Below, in pieces: positions 1 to 6,285 of a stretch of DNA of 11,980 bases. Under the pieces are notes generated by a model. The model was not told the DNA's origin. It searched no databases and saw only the letters and a list, made by a program, of their open reading frames with translations. A program made the translations under genes and the position numbers. The first letter of the stretch is position 1, and each line of letters begins with the position of its first letter. Origin of the DNA: Methanobacteriota archaeon (GTDB lineage: Archaea; Thermoplasmatota; Thermoplasmata; RBG-16-68-12); the NCBI GenBank assembly GCA_005879065.1, contig VBLU01000052.1, positions 1-11,980 on the forward strand. Reading direction: 5' to 3'.

Positions 1-342
1 AGCCGGCGGGCCGTCGTCATCGAAGCCGACGGGAGGAAGACCGCCACGGTCACCATCGCGGAAGGGGACAAGCAATCCGCAGTCCTCCGTGCGGAAGGTG
101 CGAGACAAGCCGCGATCTTGAGCGCGGAAGGATACGCGCAGGCCCTCTCCACGATCTTCGGGGCCGCGAAAGGCGTCGACGAGAAGACGCTCTTGCTTCA
201 ATACCTCGATGCCCTGAAGAGTCTGGGGGCAAGCCCGTCCACGAAGTTCATCCTGCCGCTGGAGCTCACGCAATTGATCAAGCCACTCCGGAACATGCTA
301 ACGGCGGCCGAGGGAGGCGCCGCGAAGGCGGATGACCTCTAA
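1..342 (+). CDS. Stomatin/SPFH (band 7) family protein, C-terminal part
   Basis: The reading frame is open from the first base of the window, so the gene is cut at its 5' end and 113 residues are visible. The start of the visible part is a charged helix rich in R-A-E-G/A-E-G steps (for example VLRAEGARQAAILSAEGYAQAL), the usual coiled-coil tail after an SPFH domain. It is followed by a hydrophobic stretch (KFILPLELTQLIKPL) typical of prokaryotic stomatin (slipin) C termini. Family members form membrane-bound oligomers and are commonly encoded next to NfeD proteins. Here the last 11 bases overlap the start of a short NfeD gene, which supports both a shared transcript and the family call. The SPFH domain itself lies outside the window, so the subfamily cannot be assigned. 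Confidence 0.85.
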   Translation, partial: SRRAVVIEADGRKTATVTIAEGDKQSAVLRAEGARQAAILSAEGYAQALSTIFGAAKGVDEKTLLLQYLDALKSLGASPSTKFILPLELTQLIKPLRNMLTAAEGGAAKADDL

Positions 343-769
343 GGGCCCCGTGGAGCCCACGTCGAGCTTCCTCGATCGGCTCTTCCTCTACGGCATCCGC
401 TCGGTCCTCGTCGTCCTGGCCGTCGTCGTCTTCGGGGCCTCCCTCGTCGCCCACGGGTGGCTCGTAGACCGGTTCGACTATCTCGCCTCCGGCGTGCTGA
501 TCATCATGATCGGCGTGGGCTTGGCTTTCGCATTCCAACAGACCACGACTACCGTGATCACGAAGCGGTATTACGCCGCCGACACCCTGGTGGGGAAGGT
601 GGGCCGGGCGGTCGTCTCGATGAAAGCCACCGGCAAAGGTGTCGTCCAGGTCGAACATGAGTCGTGGAGCGCGGTCGCAGAGGAGGACATCGCCCGGGGG
701 GATCCCATCATCGTCACCGCGGTCGACGCGGACAAGGTGACCTTGAAGGTCCGGAATCAACGCGCCTGA
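332..769 (+). CDS. Short NfeD-like membrane protein with C-terminal OB-fold domain
   Basis: The 145-residue protein has two membrane helices at about residues 20-45 and 50-69. A soluble domain follows from about residue 80 (LVGKVGRAVV, then QVEHESWSA, then RGDPIIVTAVD, then VTLKVR). This is the NfeD C-terminal OB-fold pattern: a glycine-rich opening, a conserved W-A strand, and a G-x-x-I-x-V strand. There is no ClpP-like protease domain, so this is the short form. The ATG lies inside the end of the stomatin gene in another frame, giving translational coupling. Known stomatin/NfeD pairs are thought to form a membrane complex in envelope quality control or lipid-domain organisation, and the exact role here is not known. 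The stop codon falls in a hairpin shared with the convergent, broken long NfeD gene. Confidence 0.85.
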   Translation: MTSKGPVEPTSSFLDRLFLYGIRSVLVVLAVVVFGASLVAHGWLVDRFDYLASGVLIIMIGVGLAFAFQQTTTTVITKRYYAADTLVGKVGRAVVSMKATGKGVVQVEHESWSAVAEEDIARGDPIIVTAVDADKVTLKVRNQRA

Positions 770-784
770 GCGAAGGACCGCTCA
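767..784. terminator. Hairpin between convergent genes holding both stop codons
   Basis: TGAGCG, six bases, then CGCTCA form a perfect 6-bp inverted repeat. The left arm begins with the TGA stop of the short NfeD gene. The right arm ends with TCA, the reverse complement of the TGA stop of the convergent long NfeD reading frame. The position suits a bidirectional transcription end or a barrier to read-through. There is no T-run after it, and archaeal termination is usually U-rich rather than hairpin-driven, so the function is inference. Confidence 0.4.
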
Positions 785-2045
785 CGGGGACGCAGGCGGT
801 GCCGCCGAGGGCTCATTCGAGCCCGTGGACGTCGACGCGGGTGCCGGCGCGATTGTGACTTGGATCTTGCCGTCCCCGTAACCGGTGACGAGGATGAGAG
901 ACCCTTTCGGGATGAATTGATCCGATTGGGCCGTCCACTCCTCGGCCCCCACGTTCGCGACTCCGTCCTTGCCGGGTACCAGGTCCGTCGTGGCACGTCC
1001 CGTCATGTTCACGATCTTGCCGGGGTCGATGAGCTTCGGCTGCGCCATCAAGGCATGGCGGATCCGCGTGAGGTAGAGGAAGGCGACGACGAGGAGCGCG
1101 CCCGTGCCGCCCAGAATGACGTATTGCGTGATGCCGTAGGGCGAAGGCGAATACGGCACGTTGTACGCCAGGAGGTAGGTACCGGCCAGGCCGAGGGCGA
1201 TGCCGGAGATCGCGAAGAACCCATGGCCCGCTTTCACTTCGAGGATCACGAGGCCCGCCGCGATGATTAGCATCAAGATGCCGACGACCGACGCTCCAAT
1301 GATCTGCGCCCCCAGGAATCCGAGCGCGATGAAGATCACGGCAGCGACGCTCAAGAAAAGGGTCCGATGGAACAGATCGAGGACGAGGGCAATGATCCCG
1401 ACGAGGATGAAGAGGCCGTCCACGGTGGGATCGCTGATGAAACTGAGGAATCGGTCGTACAGGGGCTCGTCGAATCGGGTGATCGTCGCGCTCCCGAGGC
1501 CCACGGCCGTCAGGAAGGCGTCCAGAGTCTCGGAGGTCCCATTCACCAGGCCGACCGACGTGGCTTGAACGGCAGAATAGGCAGTGTTGTTCTGAGCAAT
1601 GTACAACGCCGAGGTGACATTGTATCTATTCTTCTCGGCGAGGGACCGTATGTATGTAGCCCATGTAAATCCCGTTCGTGGCCAGGGCGATGTAGCTCCC
1701 CGCCGACGCGGCAAAGGCGACCGGTGGGACGTACGTGTAGACAGCGAGACGGGCATCCTGTACGTCCTGGATCGAACGAACGATTTGCTGCATGTTCGCC
1801 AGGAGTCCGCCGGGCGTATTCATGACGATCACGAGATCCTCGTTGGACGCGATCGCAGCTTGTGCCGCCCGGTGGACATAGTCAGCCGCACCGGCGTCAA
1901 CCTGAATATCGAAGGTGACCAGGAGTGCGCCCGCGGGACTCGCAAGGGGGCGCGGCGAGGTGGCCGACGCCACCGCCGAGAAGGGCAGCACGGCTATCGA
2001 CATGGCCAGGAGGGCCCAGACCAACGAACCAAGCACCCGACGCAC
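782..2045 (-). pseudogene. Long NfeD (ClpP-like membrane serine protease), frameshifted with internal deletion
   Basis: The two halves of an NfeD1b-type protease lie in different frames. The upstream half (GTG at 2045, stop at 1626) has a signal peptide (residues 1-28), a ClpP-like core with the NTPGG turn (76-80), and the nucleophile motif AASAGSYIAL with Ser114. It matches the family up to IYM (residue 128). The frame then runs out after 11 unrelated residues. Homology resumes in another frame at ATYIRSLAEKN, near 1655, and continues through GLVNG, four to five membrane helices and the C-terminal OB domain to the TGA at 782. Compared with the Pyrococcus PH1510 protease as I remember it, about 30-35 residues are missing at the junction. 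They include the segment with the catalytic lysine (Lys138 of the Ser97-Lys138 dyad). Even a ribosomal frameshift would therefore give no active dyad. The tail half might still be made as a membrane/OB protein from an internal start. An assembly error is the main alternative. Confidence 0.8.
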
Positions 2046-2064
2046 GAATCCACTAGGTCCGCAG

Positions 2065-2082
2065 CCGTAGAAAACGGTTTGG
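2065..2082 (-). promoter_or_regulatory. Possible BRE/TATA box of the long NfeD gene
   Basis: On the minus strand this reads CCAAACCGTTTTCTACGG, in the short gap after the zinc-ribbon gene. Its centre is about 27 bases before the GTG at 2045, which fits a leaderless transcript. No Shine-Dalgarno sequence is seen before that GTG. It resembles the box at 4570 but is weaker. Confidence 0.35.
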
Positions 2083-2108
2083 ATGGCACTCCCGCTCTCG
2101 TCGGGTTT

Positions 2109-2546
2109 CTAGGGGCGGCGAACCCTCTCGCGGATTCTCTGGATCGCGTACCCGGTCCGTTCCACCGCCTTGGTGACAGCTGGACGAACGACCGCAACCG
2201 TCTTGTCGCGAACCAACCGCGCGGCCTCGACGGTCTCCTCGGCTACCGGTTGGACGGCATTCGCGATCTCATTCGCCGCTCGGGCGGTGGTGTCGGCGAA
2301 GGGTTGCAGCGCTTTGCCAATCTCGTCCGCCGCGGGCCGCAAGGCATTCGCGATCCGTTCGATCGCAGGCTGCACCTCGTTCGATGCCCGGTCCAATGCC
2401 GCGACGCTCGCCCCGATGGCCTTCCCGGCCGCCGTTCGGGCCTGCGAGACCAGACGGTCCATTTCACCCCGAGGGGCGCCACACACCGAACAATACCTCT
2501 GCCCCGACGGAAATTCGGAGCCGCATTTGGCGCAGTTCATTTCCAT
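2109..2546 (-). CDS. Zinc-ribbon protein with repeated amphipathic helices
   Basis: The 145-residue protein is of unknown function. Residues 5-22 form a zinc ribbon (C5-x2-C8 and C19-x2-C22, MNCAKCGSEF then YCSVCGAPRG). The rest is predicted to be one long alanine-rich helical array with a recurring A-L/V-R/Q-P step (NALRP, KALQP, NAVQP, then VVRPAV) spaced about 14-20 residues. It ends in a strongly basic tail (IQRIRERVRRP). The pattern resembles amphipathic repeat proteins that lie on membranes or bind nucleic acid. No catalytic motif is visible. The ATG at 2546 is chosen because an AT-rich box sits about 34 bases upstream. An in-frame TTG at 2576 would overlap that box, and the ATG at 2540 is also possible. 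It lies between taw2 and the broken NfeD gene on the same strand, with its own promoter. Confidence 0.7.
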   Translation of the reverse strand: MEMNCAKCGSEFPSGQRYCSVCGAPRGEMDRLVSQARTAAGKAIGASVAALDRASNEVQPAIERIANALRPAADEIGKALQPFADTTARAANEIANAVQPVAEETVEAARLVRDKTVAVVRPAVTKAVERTGYAIQRIRERVRRP

Positions 2547-2574
2547 TACCGAGAATACAATGAGCTCATCGTTC

Positions 2575-2584
2575 AAATTTATTT
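2575..2584 (-). promoter_or_regulatory. AT-rich TATA-like box before the zinc-ribbon gene
   Basis: AAATAAATTT on the minus strand is the only AT-rich run in the gap between the taw2 stop and the zinc-ribbon gene. It is centred about 34 bases before the ATG at 2546, consistent with a short or absent leader. Confidence 0.45.
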
Positions 2585-2594
2585 CGCTTCGATC

Positions 2595-3659
2595 TCACAT
2601 CCGGTGCAGAGGACTCACCTCGAACTCGGCGACCGCGTGCACGATCCCGGGCGCATACGATTTCACGATTCGCGTGTGCATCTGCGTCACATTCCGCCAG
2701 TTCGCTCGGGTGGCCGCCGCCAGACGACGGGTGAGTGCATCCGGAAACTGTTCCTTCGGACACAGCTCATGATACACAATCGTCCCCTTCGTCCGCAGGG
2801 CCGCGAAGGCCACGTCGAGGTATTCGCGGGCATCGAAGTGGCCCATGATCACCCAGTCCGCGACGCCGCGAGGCATGACGTCGCGGCAATCCCCCAGGAG
2901 AGGGACCACGTTCGTCGCCCGATTCAGTCGAATGTTCCGGACCAGATATTGGAAGCTGATCGGATTCAGTTCACACGCGTACACGATCGCGGGGTGGGCG
3001 CGCATCGCAAGAGGTAGTGTGAAGTAGCCAATCCCCGCGAACAGGTCAGCCACGACGGCCCCAGGTCGGACGCGGTTCGTGATCCCGAGTCGTTCTTCGA
3101 TGTTGCCTGGCGAAAGCATCACGCGCGCGACGTCGAAGGCATAGCGAACCCCGCCCTCCAGATACACGGTCTCCGTCCCGTCTCCCCAGAGCACCTCAAA
3201 ATCGGGAAGGCGCAGGGGCCCGTGGATGCCGGAAACGTCTTGCACCACGGTTCTCGCGCCGAGGACGGATCCGTAGATCTCGGCCAACGCACGAGCGTGG
3301 GCCTGCGCCTCCGGGAGAATTCGGAGGATCAGGACATCGCCGAGCCGCTTCCAGCGTCGCGGCGCAATCGCTAACGGAATTCCCGCCGCTCGCAACCGCT
3401 CGTCGAGACGGTCCCGCGGATTTCGCGCCCGCGACCGACTGGGCAAACGTTCGCCGGTCTCCCATCGCGCGCCATGGCGTGCCAAAGGGATAGACGGCTC
3501 GGCCACAACCGGGATGAGGATCTCTCGGCCCCTCTTCGTGATCTTCCGGGTTTCATCAACGAGCTGGCGGGCCATCAATTCCTGGAGGAGATCCTCCGCG
3601 TGCTCCCTCGCGACCGCGAGGACCGGCATGCGTCTCGCGAACGGAATCGCGGGTTTCAC
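2595..3659 (-). CDS. taw2: Taw2-like tRNA wyosine aminocarboxypropyltransferase
   Basis: The 354-residue class I SAM-fold protein belongs to the Trm5/Tyw2 family. Its predicted role is to transfer the 3-amino-3-carboxypropyl group of SAM to C7 of 4-demethylwyosine at G37-derived position 37 of tRNA-Phe. An N-terminal D1-like segment (AVAREHAEDLL to about residue 50) is followed by a linker and RLGDVLILRI (105-114). The SAM site is ADLFAGIGYFTLPLA (204-218), with CELNPISFQYL (229-239), NIRLN and GDCRD (256-260). Taw2 rather than Trm5 is favoured by the VIMG motif (270-273) where Trm5 has an N-L/P-P motif, by VYHE (295-298), and by the C-terminal KSYAPGIVHAV. The GTG at 3659 is favoured because a TATA-like element lies about 29 bases upstream. 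The ATG at 3629 (344 aa) is the alternative, and neither has a clear Shine-Dalgarno sequence. The enzyme acts after Trm5 and Taw1, which are not in the window. Confidence 0.82.
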   Translation of the reverse strand: MKPAIPFARRMPVLAVAREHAEDLLQELMARQLVDETRKITKRGREILIPVVAEPSIPLARHGARWETGERLPSRSRARNPRDRLDERLRAAGIPLAIAPRRWKRLGDVLILRILPEAQAHARALAEIYGSVLGARTVVQDVSGIHGPLRLPDFEVLWGDGTETVYLEGGVRYAFDVARVMLSPGNIEERLGITNRVRPGAVVADLFAGIGYFTLPLAMRAHPAIVYACELNPISFQYLVRNIRLNRATNVVPLLGDCRDVMPRGVADWVIMGHFDAREYLDVAFAALRTKGTIVYHELCPKEQFPDALTRRLAAATRANWRNVTQMHTRIVKSYAPGIVHAVAEFEVSPLHRM

Positions 3660-3682
3660 TCTTTTGCTCGATATACTCCGCG

Positions 3683-3692
3683 ATATGTATAT
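3683..3692. promoter_or_regulatory. Probable shared TATA element of divergent taw2 and secreted-protein genes
   Basis: ATATGTATAT reads as ATATACATAT on the other strand. It sits about 29 bases before the GTG of taw2 at 3659 and about 32 bases before the ATG of the plus-strand gene at 3720. Both distances suit TBP-driven transcription of leaderless or nearly leaderless mRNAs. A second element, GATATACTC at 3670-3678, could serve either strand. The 60-base gap holds nothing else recognisable. Confidence 0.5.
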
Positions 3693-3719
3693 GAGGGGCG
3701 ACCAACTTCGGCGCGTAAC

Positions 3720-4568
3720 ATGCGGGCCCCGGCCCTGGCCCTTTCGTTCCTCCTCATCGCCACGCTCCTCGTGCCTGCGGCCATTGCAGAGGACTTCGCC
3801 GCCATCGGCAAGGTGAACAAGCTCATTGGCGTGCAGGAGACGCCCGAACTCGCCCCGGGCGAAAGCGGTCGTTTCGTGTTCTACTTCAACTCGACGTACA
3901 CCGAGCCGATGCGAAATGTGCGGCTCAACGCGAGCATCTACCGGTACGCGACGATCGACGAAAGCGTGCCCGTCGATTCCGCTTGGCCGTACGCGTACCC
4001 GCGGATCGCTGAAACCGGAACGAAGGAATGGGTGTGGACCAATGCGACCGTCGCGAGCGGTTCCTCCCGCTCGTTGAGTTTCACCGTCCTCACGGCTCCC
4101 GACAGCCACGACATGCCGCACGGCTCGATCTTCTCCCAGTCCAGCTATTTCCTGCGGTTCTGGCTCGAGTTCGACGGCAACGTGACCGGAAACCTGTTCC
4201 GCATGGTGTCCCCAGGGTTCTTCACGCGGGCGCAGTGGCTCGCCGCCACGATCCCCGAGGCCGATCCGTGCAACCTCCCGAATTGCCGCGGTCACCTGAA
4301 CGTCACGATGCTCGCAGGTTTCCTTGGCGTGTCCCGCCTGGATGGAATCATCCCTGACTCCGCTTTCGGCGTGAAGGAGCCAATCCCCCGCTGGCCGTTC
4401 TACCTCCTGATCGCCCTCGTCGTATTCTTCCTGTTCCTCGCGTTCCTCTTCTGGGTCGAGGAGAACCCGGGGACCTTCCCGCGCATCGAAACGTGGTGGG
4501 CGCGGACCCGCGGGCGAATCGCCCGGACGATCGCGCCCCTCCGGCCCCAGCGGCGACCCAAGGCGTGA
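3720..4568 (+). CDS. Secreted membrane-anchored protein, lineage-specific, unknown function
   Basis: The 282-residue protein has a clear signal peptide (hydrophobic 7-22, likely cleavage near AIA-ED). A beta-rich outer domain spans about 25-220, one membrane helix lies at about 226-245 (FYLLIALVVFFLFLAFLF), and a basic cytoplasmic tail ends the protein. The first part (TPELAPGESGRFVFYFN) reads like an Ig-like or CARDB-type domain used in archaeal surface proteins. Five N-x-S/T sequons (Asn57, 70, 108, 154, 194) fit archaeal N-glycosylation. A close cysteine pair (Cys184, Cys189) could form a disulfide. The ATG at 3720 is chosen because the signal peptide starts there and the TATA element is correctly spaced. 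An open frame extends upstream only as antisense of taw2. No enzyme motif is seen and I do not recognise the family. Confidence 0.75.
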   Translation: MRAPALALSFLLIATLLVPAAIAEDFAAIGKVNKLIGVQETPELAPGESGRFVFYFNSTYTEPMRNVRLNASIYRYATIDESVPVDSAWPYAYPRIAETGTKEWVWTNATVASGSSRSLSFTVLTAPDSHDMPHGSIFSQSSYFLRFWLEFDGNVTGNLFRMVSPGFFTRAQWLAATIPEADPCNLPNCRGHLNVTMLAGFLGVSRLDGIIPDSAFGVKEPIPRWPFYLLIALVVFFLFLAFLFWVEENPGTFPRIETWWARTRGRIARTIAPLRPQRRPKA

Positions 4569-4569
4569 C

Positions 4570-4584
4570 GGGAAAGGTTTTTAG
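4570..4584 (+). promoter_or_regulatory. BRE/TATA box before the small membrane protein
   Basis: GGGAAAGGTTTTTAG has a purine-rich BRE-like half and a T-rich TATA-like half. The centre of the T-run is 28 bases before the GTG at 4608, so a leaderless mRNA starting at that GTG is likely. The T5 run directly after the upstream stop codon could also act as a terminator for the secreted-protein gene. Confidence 0.55.
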
Positions 4585-4607
4585 TCGGACCTCACTTGGT
4601 CGCGAGC

Positions 4608-4808
4608 GTGGCGGAAGTCGCCTTTCCACGCGAGATTGCGTTCTGGTTCTACGCGCTCAGCTTTGCGGCGGGCGTCCTGTTCTACGTGATCTGGGGTGCC
4701 ACGTACGGATCGTGGAACCTCCTCCGCCCGGAGTGGGTCGGCGCGTACGCGGTGACGGTCGTGCTTGTCGGGTTCGGAATCGTCGGGATGCTCCTCTATC
4801 GGAGGTAA
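4608..4808 (+). CDS. Small two-helix membrane protein, possible oxidase subunit IV-like
   Basis: The 66-residue protein has helices at about 10-32 and 42-62. A short loop between them contains YGSWNLLRPEWVGAY, and the C terminus is basic (YRR). The layout of two helices joined by a loop with Y-x-x-W and E-W-V-G resembles the small subunit IV of actinobacterial-type cytochrome c oxidases. This is a weak visual match and no other oxidase gene is nearby. The GTG at 4608 is preferred over the TTG at 4596 because the promoter box at 4570-4584 places transcription start at or near 4608, and TTG would lie too close to the box. It is convergent with proS, with a 45-base gap in which I see no clear hairpin. 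Confidence 0.65.
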   Translation: MAEVAFPREIAFWFYALSFAAGVLFYVIWGATYGSWNLLRPEWVGAYAVTVVLVGFGIVGMLLYRR

Positions 4809-4853
4809 GCCCCGAAGGATCCTCGCCGAATCGCCCGCTACGACGGAACCGTC

Positions 4854-6248
4854 TCAATAGGCCTTCGCGGCGTACAGGACCTGTTTCGTCGGCTCGCCGG
4901 AGACGATGCAGGTTCCTTCGAAAGGTTCCGGATAGAACGGCGTCCCCAGCACGTTCATCCCCGTCTTCTCGGAGATCGCCTTCCCGCAGGAATCCTTCCC
5001 GCACCAACCCATCCGGTTGAAGCCGTCGCGCGCGTCCGCTAAGGAGGTGATCGTGAACGTGTTGTCCTTCATGAGTTTCTCGGCGCGGTCCCACATCGCG
5101 ATCTGCATCAGGTCGAGGACGGAGTGGAGACGATCCGGGAGGCCTTCCCGCGGCAACTCCCGCTTCTCGCCTGTGTCCCTGCGGACGGCCGTGATGACGT
5201 TCTTCGCCAGGTCGCGGGGACCCAGCTCGACCCGGAGAGGGACGCCGCGGGCCTCCCATTCGTAGTACTTCTCCCCCGGCCGGATGTCGCGATCGTCCAG
5301 CCTCACTCGCATCCGTTCCCGGAGCTCGAGGAACAAGCGCTGGGCCTCCAGGAGCATCTCTTCCTGACGGCCTTTCTCGAGGATCGGGACGACGACGGCC
5401 TGAACCGGCGCGGCCGCGGGCGGGAGGACGAGCCCCTTCTCGTCGCCGTGGATCGAGATCAACGCGCCGAGGAGCCGCTCGCTCATCCCGTCGGTCGTCT
5501 GGTGGACGAACCGGTGCTCGCCTTTCTCCGTCTCATAGGTGACGTCGTAGACCTTCGCGAAATTGTCGCGGTAGTGGTGGAACGTCGCGAGCTGGGCGGC
5601 CCTCCCGGAAGGCAACAGGGTGTCTGCCCCCAAGCTGTAGTGGGCCCCTGGGAACTTGTCCCAGTCCGGCCGCCGCGAGATCAGGTACGGAAGGGCCAGG
5701 AGTCGCATGATCCGCTCGTTCATCTGGAGGTCCTCGCGGATCTGCTGCTCGGCGTCCTCGAAGCTGGCGTGGGCCGTGTGCGCCTCGAAGAAGTGGATCT
5801 CCCGAACGCGCATGAAGCTCCGGGTCATCTTCGTCTCGTACCGGAAGACGGGGACGATCTGGTACACCTTGAGCGGAAGGTCCGCGTGGCTGCGGATCCA
5901 CAACTTGAACATCGGGTACATGGCGGTCTCCGACGTGGGTCGGAGCACGAGCTTCACGTCGAGCTCGTTCAGCCCGCCGCGGGTGACCCAGAGGACATCG
6001 CCCTCAAATCCCTTGACGTGCTCGGCTTCCTTCTGGAACTCGGTTTCCGGGATCAGGACGGGAAAGTTCACCTCGCCGTGGCCGGTCGAATCGAACTCCT
6101 CCCGGATCGCCTGGTCGATCAACTTCATGATCGCCCAGCCGTACGGTCGCCAGACGTTCATCCCTTTGATCGGGTAGCGCTTGTCGCTGAGCTCCGCGCG
6201 GTCGATGACGCCGTTATACCACTCGCTGAACTCCTCGTCCTTCCGCAT
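4854..6248 (-). CDS. proS: Prolyl-tRNA synthetase, archaeal/eukaryal type
   Basis: The 464-residue class II synthetase charges tRNA-Pro with proline in the cytoplasm. The opening EFSEWYNGVIDRAEL and RYPIKGMNVWRPYG is diagnostic of the archaeal/eukaryal ProRS. Motif 1 lies near 60-71 (VNFPVLIPETEF) and the proline-binding RPTSETAMY at 103-111. Motif 2 spans 135-155 (FRYETKMTR and REIHFFEAHTAH) and motif 3 spans 253-277 (DGMSERLLGALI, HGDEKGLVLPP). The anticodon-binding domain and C-terminal zinc-type domain follow, ending in the characteristic AKAY. The bacterial insertion domain is absent. In the zinc domain WCGKDSC and GTC are present, but the position usually read as the fourth cysteine is serine (CIVSG). 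The ATG at 6248 matches homologue N termini. The upstream ATG at 6326 would overlap the preceding gene, and a TATA-like box fits 6248. Confidence 0.96.
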   Translation of the reverse strand: MRKDEEFSEWYNGVIDRAELSDKRYPIKGMNVWRPYGWAIMKLIDQAIREEFDSTGHGEVNFPVLIPETEFQKEAEHVKGFEGDVLWVTRGGLNELDVKLVLRPTSETAMYPMFKLWIRSHADLPLKVYQIVPVFRYETKMTRSFMRVREIHFFEAHTAHASFEDAEQQIREDLQMNERIMRLLALPYLISRRPDWDKFPGAHYSLGADTLLPSGRAAQLATFHHYRDNFAKVYDVTYETEKGEHRFVHQTTDGMSERLLGALISIHGDEKGLVLPPAAAPVQAVVVPILEKGRQEEMLLEAQRLFLELRERMRVRLDDRDIRPGEKYYEWEARGVPLRVELGPRDLAKNVITAVRRDTGEKRELPREGLPDRLHSVLDLMQIAMWDRAEKLMKDNTFTITSLADARDGFNRMGWCGKDSCGKAISEKTGMNVLGTPFYPEPFEGTCIVSGEPTKQVLYAAKAY

Positions 6249-6275
6249 GGGATGACGGGGCCAAGGAACGATGGC

Positions 6276-6284
6276 GATAATATG
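6276..6284 (-). promoter_or_regulatory. TATA-like box before proS
   Basis: CATATTATC on the minus strand is centred about 32 bases before the proS ATG at 6248. It lies right after the stop of the upstream surface-protein gene. It supports separate transcription of proS and the shorter start. Confidence 0.45.
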
Positions 6285-6285
6285 G

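Noticed and set aside
1626..1756. Programmed ribosomal frameshift in the long NfeD gene
   Set aside because: No slippery heptamer or following pseudoknot is evident. A frame change alone would not restore the missing residues around the catalytic lysine.
1599..3017. Plus-strand open frame of 472 codons
   Set aside because: It lies antisense to the broken NfeD, the zinc-ribbon gene and taw2. Its translation is Arg/His/Gly-rich with no family pattern, as expected for a shadow frame in GC-rich DNA.
3660..4295. N-terminal extension of the taw2 frame
   Set aside because: The frame stays open upstream but is antisense to the secreted-protein gene, and family homology begins only near 3630.
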